The position numbers and the translations under genes were made by a program. A stretch of 25,545 nucleotides of DNA from Acanthamoeba castellanii str. Neff. Taxonomy: Eukaryota; Discosea; Longamoebia; Acanthamoebidae. Shown in pieces: positions 8,207-17,394 of the stretch. Position 1 is the stretch's first letter, and every line of letters starts with the position of its first letter. The notes under the pieces were generated by a model that ran no database searches, was not told the DNA's origin, and saw only the letters and a program-made list of their open reading frames with translations. Location: NCBI RefSeq assembly GCF_000313135.1, contig NW_004457638.1, forward strand, positions 46,418 through 71,962, written 5' to 3'.

Positions 8207-10332
8207 TCAGCCGAGAACATTCCACTCGGGCAGGGCGGCCTGGGCGTGCCCGCGCAGGGTGGCCAGCACCTCGTGCTGCGAGCCCTGCATGGTCGACTGG
8301 CCCCACTTGGCCGCGCCGCCGCGGCCAAAGGCCAGCGTCTTGGCCTGCTCCTCGTTGAGCTGCGGCAGGGTGCGGCCGTAGGTCAGCCAGAAGGTGGACC
8401 ACCAGGCCGGCACGAAGATCGGCAGCGCGGCGGGGCTGGGCACGCTGTGCTCAGTGGGCCGGTCGGTGCGGCCGCCGACCACCAGCGAGCCGATGTTGTC
8501 GGCGAACTTGCGCGACGACTCGATCTGCGCGGCGATGGTGCGCATGGCCTCCTCATCAGCCACTCCGTTTGCCGTCGACTTGTAGAACTGCGCAATGAGG
8601 AGACATGTCAGCCGTGTGCGGTGTGTGCGGTGGTGCGTGTGCGGTGGTGTATACCTGCAGGGTGACGCGGACGGGGAATTGGGGATCGCGTTCGATCGCG
8701 ATGCCGGCGACCTCGTCGAAGGGACCCTCGGCCTCGCCCACCTTGACGATGGCGTCCTCCACGTCGGCGTCCTCCTCTTCCAGACATGCGTACGCATCCG
8801 AGGAGTTCATGCATTGCTTCTCGCACATCGGCGCTGCCGACGCACAGGCATACATCCTGTGCCATACCGCGCGCGCGCAAACACACACGCATCAGCGCAC
8901 ACGCACAAACCATGACGTCAGAGATGCCGCGGTCTTAGGAGGGCGAGCAAGCAAGACAACGTACGGTGGCATGAAATACGTGGGTCGCTGTGCTTGCTTC
9001 AAAGGTACTTGAATCACCATGATCATGTTCTGCGTCATGCAATGGTGAGTGACTTAGGCCTCGTTCAGGATCACTGTGTGTGTGTGTGTGTGGTGTGTGT
9101 GTGTGGTACAAACATGTGATGGTACCTGTTGCTTCTCCTCCTTGGTCATCTCGCCCTCAGTTGCTACACCGCGTTCCTTGCGATTGTCGCTCAGGCGCTG
9201 ACCGATGAAGCTGGCCTTCTCACCGCTCTTGTTGAAGTACAGCTTCTGACTACCGTCCTGCACCACCTGCGCCGACGTGCCCTGACTGTACTGCGAGGTG
9301 AGTTTCCTCTTTCCGACACACGACACACGACACGCGACACGCGACATGCGACACGCGACACACATGCACACCACGCGCGCTCGACACGTACCTGGTGGCG
9401 ACGATGGCCAGCACGGCCGGGTGCCCGCTGTAGGACTGGTAGTTGAAGATGGAGACGTTGAACGTGGCGTCGCTGCCCTTGGGAACCGGCAGGAAGCACG
9501 CCTGCGACGACATGAGCGCATGGCTGTCCCTCTCCGCCGCGTACAGCGACGTCCTGCAAATAACACGACACACGACACACGACACACGACACACGACACA
9601 TGACACATGACACACGACACACACGATGGTGGTTAGACACAACATGACACACGACGTGGAAGCAGAAGAAGGTGTCGTACTTGGAGCCCTTCCACGACTG
9701 GGGGTTGTGGAGGTAGAGGCGGAAGTTCTCGAGGTACTCCTTGAGCGTGACCGTGTACAGCTGGCCGCCCTTGATCTCGTTGCCCACCACCAGCGGGATC
9801 TTCTCCATCGGCACGTCCCTGCGTAGTGCAACCAAAAAGCAAAGATGAGAGATATGCTCTCAACTTTGCGAAGATGATGAAGATGAAGATTCGTGTAGAA
9901 TAATAAATCAGATGAATTGCGTAAGATGATGAAAAGATGTGAAGGTGCAGTGGCGCACCAGGTGAGGTCCTCGAAGTTGGGGTGGCGCACGAGCGGGAGG
10001 GCGTGGTCGAGCACGTTGAGGGTCATGTCGCTGATGCACGGCCCCCAGCACGAGCCCTTGAAGCGGCCGTTGTCCTCCCAGGCCACGCTCATAACGTCGA
10101 GGCCGAACTTGCCCGCCAGCTGCCGCGCGTTGGTGCGGCCGTCCACCATCCGCTCCACCTTCTTGATGAGGTCGAGCAGGCTCTCGTTCTTGCCACCCGT
10201 GGTGTTATTGAGGGCCAGCAGGGCGTCGATGGTGGCCGCCTCGTTGCCCTTGTGCTGCTGCATGACGGCCTCGAGCACGTCTTGCGACAGGTCGGGGAAC
10301 ATGGCCGTGAGCTGTTGCTTGAGTGCTGCCAT
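8207..10332 (-). CDS. CUE-domain protein of unknown function
   Basis: Seven minus-strand exons, 10332-9959, 9818-9681, 9553-9392, 9306-9126, 9029-9009, 8819-8655 and 8587-8207, join in phase to 473 aa. Residues about 3-44 form a clear CUE domain, a ubiquitin-binding three-helix fold, with the MFPDLS motif and the C-terminal di-leucine-like ALLAL. Residues about 50-470 are Trp-rich and soluble-looking, with motifs WGPCISDMTLNV and LPIFVPAWWSTFWLTYGRTLP. I do not recognise that part. Exon 5 is a 21-nt micro-exon (NMIMVIQ) with phase-0 ends and is the least certain piece. The exon 2 donor could be GTACGA at 9680 (used) or GTGTCA further on. The start is the Met directly before the CUE domain; upstream codons lack GC3 bias. 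A ubiquitin-linked adaptor role is plausible from the CUE domain only. Confidence 0.78.
9311..9362. repeat. (ACACGAC)n-type repeats in introns of the CUE gene
   Basis: Several copies of ACACGAC and its variants (ACGCGAC, ATGCGAC) lie in the intron between exons 3 and 4. A second array at about 9567-9640 sits in the preceding intron (exons 2 to 3). On the sense strand of this gene they read TGTGTCG. Confidence 0.85.
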
Positions 10333-10741
10333 TACGATAAAGTGAAGTTGAGAAGCTCTGTATATATCTGGGATTGAAGCGTAAGTGCCCGGTGAGGCCT
10401 TCGGTATCTTATCATGGCGTGCAAGGTCAGCGAAGACCTCTTTTTGCACTTCACTCAACGGTTCACCGAACCCAAAAACTGTGAGCATAACCCAAATTCT
10501 TACGACAAAGAGCTGCGTGGAAAATATGTAAGAAATTACATTTTACTTTGGATTCTGAGGTGCTGCCGAAAGTGCGGCAGAAATTCCACCAGTTAGGCGC
10601 CACTTTTCCTCCACGAGCCCGAACCGTGGAAGAGTTGCCAACGCGGTGAAGGCACACAGTACCACAGACCACGCGTTCACCACTACGTCTGATTGAATCG
10701 ATTGAAAAAAAGAAGATCGCCCGTTATTTGCTTTTGTAAAG
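10333..10741. promoter_or_regulatory. Divergent intergenic region between CUE and ankyrin genes
   Basis: About 410 bases separate the two start codons, so both promoters must lie here. A minus-strand frame stays open from 10488 into the CUE exon but lacks GC3 bias and is read as leader. A TATATATC stretch lies at about 10362-10370, some 30 bases upstream of the CUE start. No specific operator is recognised. Confidence 0.45.
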
Positions 10742-11417
10742 ATGGAAGATTTCTTCAGGGAGATCCGAGAGATGGACAGGCGGATGGACGCCGAGATGGC
10801 CCATATGGACACCATGATGACGATGGGCGACTTCGAATCCCCCTTCTTCGCTCGCGACCGCGACACGCTCGACGAGTTCTTCCTCCTCTCGCGGCTCGGT
10901 GCCTTCCCTTCCTCTTCTTCGAATCATCGTCATCTTCATGATCATCGTGGCCAGCGCCTCATCCACGGCCGGCCCCTCACCCAGCGCGAAGAGCGCGAGC
11001 GCCGCGCCCGCAAGGCCCAGTCGGCCTTCCGCGAGGCCGTGCGCCAGGGCGACGCCAGAAGTGTCGCCACGCTACTCGCGCGCCAGGTGGTCGAGCCCGC
11101 CACCATCGACGCGCCCTACACGCTCGGCGGCCACGAGACGAGCCCCATGCTCGACGCCTGTGGCGCGGGCCACGTGGACGTCGTGCGGCTGCTCATCGAA
11201 CACGGCGGCGACGTTAATCGGCGCGTGGGCCAGGCCACGCCGCTCTACGTGGCGGCCAAGGCGGGCCACGGCCGGGTGGTCGAGCTGCTACTGGAGCGCG
11301 GGGCCGAGACCGAGCCGCGGCTGGGCACGAGGCGCAACTCGGCCGTGGCCGAGCTGCCCGGCGGCTCCCTGGTTCGCGACACACCGCTCCACGCTGCCAT
11401 CAGGTATCATGCGCGTG

Positions 11418-11449
<32 letters not shown>

Positions 11450-11607
11450 TTCTGACGTGTGTTTGGTGATGTTGGTTCGTGGTGTTCAGGCAGCACCACC
11501 ATGACGTGGTCGACATGCTGCTGGGCAGGGGCGCCAGCTTCCTGTCGCCGGACTACGCGGGCGAGACTCCGATGGACCTCCTACGCCGCTGGGCGCAGGA
11601 CGTGTGA
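10742..11607 (+). CDS. Ankyrin-repeat protein
   Basis: Two exons, 10742-11403 and 11490-11607, join in phase to 259 aa. The N-terminal 40 residues are Met-, Asp- and Glu-rich, then a Ser/His-rich linker and a basic RERRARKAQ helix. Ankyrin repeats fill about 95-255. The core of one reads SPMLDACGAGHVDVVRLLIE, followed by repeats containing TPLYVAAKAGHGRVVELLLE and TPLHAAIR, and then VVDMLLGRGA in exon 2. About four repeats are present, the last incomplete. Ankyrin repeats bind proteins; the partner is unknown. No enzymatic domain or targeting signal is visible. The intron (11404-11489) holds a (TG)n run. Confidence 0.85.
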
Positions 11608-11775
11608 AGGGCCCTCTCAGGGGTGTGGCATGGTCCTGCTCGTGGTCTGAAAACGTGTTGTGTACCAGAGCAGCTCCATTAAAATGTACATTGCCTTCAA
11701 GACTCTCCCACTCAGCTCGGTCTGGTCAGGCTGCGCTACAACAAATTAGAAAAGTGTTGTTTTGTTTTTTCTTGG

Positions 11776-13189
11776 ATGGAGGAAGCAGAAGCAGGCAGCA
11801 GCGGTGTGAAGAAGCCGCCCAGCGAGTATATTGACGTGGTTCTGGTGGGTGGAGGCCATGCCAATGTGCAGGTACAAGAAGAATCTTTACATTGATTTAT
11901 TTGATTTCTGCTTTTATTTATAAAATAAATAATAAAAATAATAATACAATATTATTAACTGTGGCTCAGGTGATGAAGCTGCTGGCTCAGCAGCTGCGGC
12001 CTGCCGATAGGGTGCGGGTGACGTTGATATGCGACACCACCACGGCCTGGTACTCGGGCATGCTGCCCGCCTGCCTCGCCCAGATCTACCACCCCTCAGG
12101 TGCCCTGCGTGTCGTGTGCCGTGTGTGCGTGCGCGTGCGGTTGATTGATCTAATCTCCTGCGAGGTGGTGGCAGAGCTGCAGATCCGGCTGGAGCCGCTG
12201 GCCAAGTGGTGCGGCGCGCGGTTCATCCACGCATGGGCCGAGCGTATCGACTTTGCCCGAAACCTGGTCGTGTGCCGGCGCGTCGCCGATCACCAAAGCG
12301 GCGACCTCACCGACTACCCACCACGACCACCACCACCAACGACCGCAGAGGACGCTGAAGCCGAAGCCGAAGCGGAAGAGCGAAGCCATGAGGACTACGT
12401 GCCCTCCATCCGCATATGCTGTGCGGGAGGGACCAGTACTGGCAACGAACATTATGCGAATGATCAGACGTATGGCACAACACGCACATGTACACGCACA
12501 CGCACATGCACCACCGCACACGCACCACCGCACACGCAGGCCTCTGTAATTCATGTCGGTTGGGGCGGGCACAGGGCTGCGACGAGGGCGCAACGAGGCC
12601 TCCCTGGACGTGTACGCGCCGCAGGCCAACTTCCTGGCGCTCATGATGACCGGCGACGGGCAGGCCATTGGGTCCTACCGCGGCATGGCCTACACCGGCT
12701 CCCTCGCCTGGAAGCTCAAAGATAAAATCGATCGGTACACGTGCGTGTCGTGCGTGTCGTGCGTGTTGTGTGTCGTGTGGCGCGTGTGCGTGTGTTGATG
12801 CTTGTTGTGTGTTCGATTGCGCCATCAGGTCGTTCATGCGATTGTTCGATGTGGCGCACATGGGGCCGAGCCCGGTGGCGCGGGCGCCCGAATGGGATGA
12901 CAAGCACCCCTCGTGGCAGCGCAGCCAGCGCCGATGCGCCGCCAAGAAAGCGAAAACGAATGCGAAAGCGAAAGCGACGGATGCGGCATCGGCCGATATG
13001 GTGCGCCACGTAGACGACGACAACGACGGCGAGATCGAGGCAGCGCGCAGGCAAATCCAAGAGCGTGAGCGAATGGCAGAGGATGAGGTGGTCGGTGATG
13101 ATGCTGGTGGTGCTGAAGAAGATGAGGAGGATGAGGGTGAAGGGGATGATCGCGAAGATTCGTGGTGGTGGCGCGAGCCCAGCCGGTAG
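11776..13189 (+). CDS. Pyridine-nucleotide-disulfide oxidoreductase-like protein lacking its core
   Basis: Six exons, 11776-11871, 11970-12099, 12175-12269, 12349-12469, 12575-12734 and 12829-13189, give a continuous 320-aa frame. The N-terminal FAD-binding start is clear: VVLVGGGHANVQ near residue 20, then WYSGMLPACLAQIY near 58-71. The C-terminal signature of the same family also appears: YAVREGPVLATNI near 124, then FLALMMTGDGQAIGSYRG and KDKIDRSFM. Roughly 200 residues that normally sit between them (second FAD segment and the whole NAD-binding Rossmann domain) are absent. The junction falls at intron 12270-12348 and a Lys/Pro-rich linker. The last 90 residues are charged and low complexity. 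The domain pattern resembles the oxidoreductase half of SelD-fused proteins. It is probably not an active oxidoreductase: either a decayed gene or a repurposed fragment. Confidence 0.65.
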
Positions 13190-13508
13190 TTGTAGCCCGC
13201 CACCGCCCCACCGCCAGCCGCCACCAATTGCCGTCAACCATTGTAGACACGTGGAGCATAAATGGGCCTGGCTCTGATTGTTGTGCTGTGGTGCTGACAC
13301 GGCAGCATTAGCACTGTTCACCAAGGACATGCAATGACAACATTCCTTCCATGCTCTTCTTTGTGTACCAGCTGGTGTACTAAGTGGTGACATGAGAATG
13401 TGGGCAAGTTTATTACAAGGAATTGGTATGTTCACCAACAAGTATTACATAGGCACATTCTTTGTGTTATTGAGGCCACCAGCGAGCACGACTGCGTGAG
13501 GTAGCAGA
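13190..13508. other. Convergent 3' region, no gene seen
   Basis: Lies between the stop of the oxidoreductase-like gene and the stop of the next minus-strand gene. Frames here are shadows of the flanking exons. Nothing else is recognised. Confidence 0.5.
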
Positions 13509-14080
13509 TTACCTCGTCGACGTCGACGCGCCGTCGCGTGTCGCGATAGCGCCGTCGCGTGTCGCGACCGGCTGCTGAGTAGGCCCGTGGCACAGGTGCG
13601 TATGGACGTGCTCCACTTGGAGAGGTCCAACGAGTTCGTGCAGCACCTCCTTGATCTGCTTGGCGTCATGCACCGAGGCGGTGCGGTCGGCTTCGAGGGC
13701 AGGCGCGCTCCCGTCGTTGCCAATGTTGACCTCGCGCAGCAGCTGGGCCACGTTGGCGCGCGCCGACGAACGCGCCAGGCTCACCTTGGCGTCGAGCGGC
13801 CAAAACAGCGACACGTTCATCAACGGCACGCTCTGTTGGGGGGAGACTGCACGTACACGTCCAGCATGTTGCGGTAGCCCTCGTAGGCCCACAGCGCCAA
13901 GCCAGCGGACATGGCAGACCACCACTGCTCTGGCGTCTTGGACACCACAGCATGCGCGGTACGCTGCCAGTGGGCAAATGGTGTGCCCGGCCAAAAGATG
14001 TTGAGTCTGTAGCGGGAGCAAACCCTCGGGCAGATTGCGGTCGCTGCGGTTTGTACTATTACACACGTCCATCGGCCACT
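13509..14080 (-). pseudogene. Unknown Trp-rich gene, apparently frameshifted
   Basis: Two strongly GC3-biased minus-strand segments abut. The upstream one (about 14020-13850) contains LNIFWPGTPFAHWQ and WAYEGYRNMLDVYVQ. The downstream one (about 13840-13509) contains VPLMNVSLFWPLDAKVSLA and ends at TAA 13511-13509. They lie in different frames and meet at a run of six C (plus-strand G run at 13838-13843). Either one base is missing there, or a 26-nt GTGTAC...CAACAG mini-intron is removed, far shorter than any other here. A second frame change may occur near 14020, where a cysteine- and asparagine-rich stretch precedes. The 5' end is unclear. No family is recognised. It is a pseudogene, or an intact gene read through sequence errors. 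Confidence 0.5.
13528..13567. repeat. Direct repeat of a 19-base word at the 3' end of the unknown gene
   Basis: The word GCGCCGTCGCGTGTCGCGA occurs at 13528-13546 and again at 13549-13567, separated by two bases. On the minus strand it encodes the repeated VATRDGA / IATRDGA near the C terminus. Confidence 0.9.
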
Positions 14081-14260
14081 GGTGAGTGAGCGAGCACAAG
14101 TTTTGGTCTCTTTTCATGTCATTTTATGCGTGGAACAAAACAAGGGAACACCAGGCGTGCACAAACCACTGACCCTCCTATTCTGTTTTTAGTCTCACCC
14201 TCCCCCACAAGACACTATCATTGCTTGACTTCCTTCACGGGGTCGAAGACTCCTGGTCTT

Positions 14261-15055
14261 TCACACAAACCCAGCGAGGTGCTCATTTATCACTAGCGCC
14301 GAGGCATCGTGGTGCTTAGCTTTGGCCCTTGTCGTTTTGGCGATCATGCTCAGCCGGATAAGCGTGATAACGAGAGTGACCTGGATTGATACATGAAGCA
14401 CCTCATGGTCAGTACAGGAGCGAGAGAGAGCCAGGACCGGCGATTCAGCCTGAAGTACCTGAACGAAAACAAAGGCCACGAAGACCCATCCTTCCCTGAT
14501 CCCAAACACGCTTATCCCTTGTCCTTCAACGCCACAACGAAGGCCCTCGTCACGGCAGTGCTCCAGTGTGTCAAGATACATGACACCGTAAAGGCCTGCA
14601 CAGCCAAACAGAGAGTTATAGTGGCAGCTATTGCCTCAGGTTGCAAGATGAAGAACAGGTGGAACGGTACCCACAGAGGCAAGGGCGTAGATCAAGTGCA
14701 TGGCAGCACCAAACAAAAGCACCCAAGATTTGTGGTAGGCAACACCTAGGACCTCCAGTAGTGGACCACTGCCAACGCGCCAGAGCAAGACATTAAGTCC
14801 ACCAAAGGATCACAAACAACAACAGCAAAAGTTGATGGGCAAAGATGGCAACAAACCTCAGAAAGAACAAGGCACAGAAGGGACCAAGTGCAAAGCTTGC
14901 ATAAACCGCTACGCACTGATCACATGAGAGAGAGAGAGAGGGGGCTTAGTAGATTCCCACGATAGTCGCACAAAAAAAGCTGCTGTGAGGGGTTAGGCAT
15001 GTACGGCGTGGAAGAGGATGCCATAGAGGAGAACAGCGACGGCTCCTCCCTTCAT
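14261..15055 (-). CDS. Small multi-pass membrane protein, unknown family
   Basis: Five minus-strand exons, 15055-15005, 14915-14857, 14768-14671, 14595-14459 and 14380-14261, join in phase to 154 aa. Intron 1 has a textbook branch point (CTACTAAG) and pyrimidine tract before ATCAG; the last has TACTGAC. Three or four hydrophobic segments are seen: residues 4-36 (VAVLLYGILFHA into FALGPFCALFF), about 49-75 (WVLLFGAAMHLIYALASVG), and about 104-128 (WVFVAFVFVQVTLVITLI). A loop with two Cys (CRDEGLRC) lies between the second and third. The C-terminal tail is basic then polar (KTTRAKAKHHD). The layout is tetraspan-like but no family is recognised. Codon bias is weaker than in neighbours. The gene is head to head with the YWTD pseudogene. 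Confidence 0.68.
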
Positions 15056-15215
15056 GGTTGTTTTGCTGTGGTTGAAGGGAAAAGAATTCAGGTCTGTTGT
15101 GCGCGCGGCGAAGTAATGTTGTGCGTTGCATGTCGCGTTGCAGTTGTTTTGCCCGCCACGTGGCTGGCCGTTGGCGGTTGGCGGTTGGCGGATAATTTAA
15201 TGTGGTATTTTAACA
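15056..15215. promoter_or_regulatory. Short divergent promoter with repeated TTGGCGG and a CACGTG box
   Basis: Only 160 bases separate the start codons of the membrane-protein gene (-) and the YWTD gene (+). They contain a palindromic GCCACGTGGC at 15155-15164 and, at about 15170-15190, three tandem TTGGCGG copies. CACGTG is a general E-box/bHLH core and TTGGCGG resembles an E2F-type core. Binding here is inference only. Confidence 0.4.
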
Positions 15216-16668
15216 ATGCAGCCCCAATGCTTACTTAAGGCTCAGGTTGTGGTGCGTGTGTGTGTATGGTACATGTGCTAGCGGTGCACACAAGCATGCA
15301 CTTGGGTGTGCATGTGTGCTTATGTCCTGGTCAGCTTGTTTGGGCTGCAGGCTGATGGCACTGCCATGGTGACTGACCCCATGGGCCGCAAGCTCTACTA
15401 CCTTGTGAATGGCATGGTCTGCAGGTCCGAGCTCGACGGGTCCTGTCCTGCTGTCTACGCGTGCATGAGACCTGCAACCACAATCAGCTCCTTCGCCCTC
15501 AACGTCAAGCAGCGCCTCATCTTCTACAGCGAGGGCAACAGGCCTGGCTGCAACATCCGCCGAGCTCGATGCGTCCCAGAAGTCACCGGTGCTGGCCTAC
15601 TCCTGTCCCCTCACTCAGCGGCGCTACCCTCCGGTGTCGCTCGCCTCCGATCCGGTCCCCGCGTCCTGTACCAGCTCGAGTGCCCCGGCACGTACCCATC
15701 GTGCTCTCTCTGTGCCATTACGCCGGTACCCATCGTCGGACAGCTCGTCTACGCTCCTCGCTTCGTTCTACACTCGACCTGCAACACAAGACGCTCTTCT
15801 TGAGCAATTCGTCCGGCAAGACGCTCCTCCGCTGTCCGCTCTCTGGCCAGGCGTCCTCCACTTGACCTGCTTCGATCTTCACCTCAATCCGCACCCTCGG
15901 CTCATCGCGATCGCTGTCGATGCCCCGCGGTGCCAGCTCTATGCCATCGCCAAGCCTAGCTACACCGTGGTGCGCTTCGAGCTCGCCGAGCCCGACTCGC
16001 CGCAGCCCAACCTGGGCGGAGTACGTGAACGCCAGCGCCTTCTGGGTCGATTCCGCCCTGGGGCTCTTCTACTGGACCGAGCGCCTCCGGCTCGACACGC
16101 GTGTGGCGCACCTCGACTTCCTCGATCACTTGGCGACGGTGTTGCTGGTGCCGCTGGCCAACAGCAAGACCGTGCTGGTGGACGACCTGCGCGGCTGGAT
16201 CTACTGGAGCGACGCCTCCCAGGGGCGGGTGATGCGGGCGCGCATCGACGGCGGAGGAGACACTCGTCCGAGTGCTTCTGGATCGGCGAGTACTACAAGA
16301 TGACGCAAACCAGGCTGCAGGCGGTCGAGCCCGTCACCGGCGACCTGATAGTCTTGGCCTATGACGCCTCGGTTCCTGATGTGAGGGTGAAGCGGCGCAG
16401 CCTTGCCACCGGCGAGGTCTCCGTCTTGCTCTCAGTTCGCTTAGGCATCTTTGGCCCGCTCTCGGGGCTCGGCGCAGCGCAGCTCGACCCTCGCGCCGGC
16501 GTGGAAGCCAACAGAGCGGACCAGGGCTTCATCGCCACGGCGTGCACCGGCTAGAACAAGGTCACTCGCCTCGTCGACCTGCCGCAAGTCCCCTGGACGA
16601 TGCAGCTCCTGCCCGACCTCGGCCACTGTCTGCCACCTTCCGACCTCGCCTGTGACGACGGCTTCTGA
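15216..16668 (+). pseudogene. YWTD / LDL-receptor class B-like beta-propeller pseudogene
   Basis: A short exon, 15216-15245 (ATG, 10 codons), may join at 15351 to a long GC3-biased region. Protein-like sequence continues to a TGA at 16666-16668, but the coding frame changes about six times (near 15560, 15655, 15775, 15850, 16020 and 16262), and a TAG interrupts at 16552-16554. The pieces contain repeated YWTD-propeller words: GRKLYYLVNG, KTLFLSNSSGKTLLRC, LGLFYWTERL, GWIYWSDASQGRVMRARIDG. Such propellers bind ligands in the extracellular part of LDL-receptor-like proteins. Flanking exonic sequence continues straight through each shift with no room for an intron of usual size. This points to a decayed gene, unless base-calling is poor here. 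No membrane anchor is seen in the pieces. Confidence 0.65.
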
Positions 16669-16974
16669 AGCTTCTTTTCTTTTTGTTTTTCTGCCTTTTC
16701 ATTAATTAAAAAATTCCATCATTCTGTCTCCTTGATGGTTGTTGCGGTTTAGTTCAGCGTGCGCGCGGTTGGCTGGCTGGCTGGCTGTGTATAGGCGAGG
16801 GAGGAGAGCGCGCACATGTACCGATGTAGCCAAGGAGAGCATCACTCACGCCCGTTTCGATGAGGGTGAGCGTCTTGCACGCAGAAAAAAGCCAAAGTGG
16901 CGCCTTTTGTGTGTGCAACATGCATGCGAGAAGTGAGCATTTATGGTGCATGGGAAGATGAGACAGATGCGCAC
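16669..16974. other. Intergenic region, no gene seen
   Basis: T-rich tract and TTAATTAAAAAA at about 16676-16712, likely the 3' end of the YWTD pseudogene transcript. A GGCT tandem run lies at about 16769-16786. No coding bias is detected. Confidence 0.45.
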
Positions 16975-17394
16975 TTATGCGCATGCCATGTGCGCACAGA
17001 GGCGCCTTGTTGTTGTCGCTCCGTTCGCCCGTGGTCGCCATCGCAGTTTTGTGATGCCATCACTTGGCCTTGCCTTGCTGCCGTGGCCGCCCAACTTGCT
17101 GGTCTTGGTCCAGGCCTTCTTGGGTGCTTGGCCCTTGCCTTGCTTCTTCCCTCTCTTCTTCTCCTCCTTCTTCTCACCTTCACTGTCGCTGCTGTTGCTA
17201 TTGTTGTCAATGCTGCTGCTGTTGGTTGCAGGCACTGAAGAAGATGCCAAGTCCATCAAGTTCAGTTTGGCAGAAGTTGCCTGTGTACACAATCAGTCCA
17301 GAGAGTGGGATCAACAACTTGTGGTGTACACAATTTGTGATGTACATACCTTGGCTCTGGCTGGTGGCAAAGGTGTGCCCAACATGAGCAGCAT
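16975..17394 (-). CDS. Predicted small lysine-rich basic protein
   Basis: Minus-strand exons 17394-17350 and 17280-16975 join in phase to 116 aa. The intron (17349-17281, 69 nt) has GTATGT and ACACAG ends. The sequence has a Ser/Asn-rich segment (about 25-50), then a highly basic run (EKKEEKKRGKKQGKGQAPKK), then a Gly/Ser/Lys segment (TKTSKLGGHGSK) and a basic tail. The composition fits a nucleic-acid-binding or nuclear protein. No domain is recognised. Third-position G/C is moderate, lower than in the main genes. An upstream exon ending near 17454 can be drawn but would put the last exon in another frame, so the ATG at 17394 was preferred. Confidence 0.4.

Noticed and set aside
9250..10488. 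Unspliced 412-codon minus-strand frame
   Set aside because: It reads through CUE-gene introns containing repeat arrays. The spliced model restores conserved-looking sequence, and the codons before 10332 look like leader.
12270..12412. Apparent frameshift in the oxidoreductase-like gene
   Set aside because: An intron 12270-12348 (GTGTGC...CCGCAG, 79 nt, normal size) restores the frame exactly, so no frameshift is needed; only the core domain is missing.
14393..14749. 118-codon plus-strand open frame
   Set aside because: It is antisense to the membrane-protein gene, whose five exons have good splice sites, matching phase and hydrophobic segments. The plus frame crosses introns and exons alike and has no GC3 bias.
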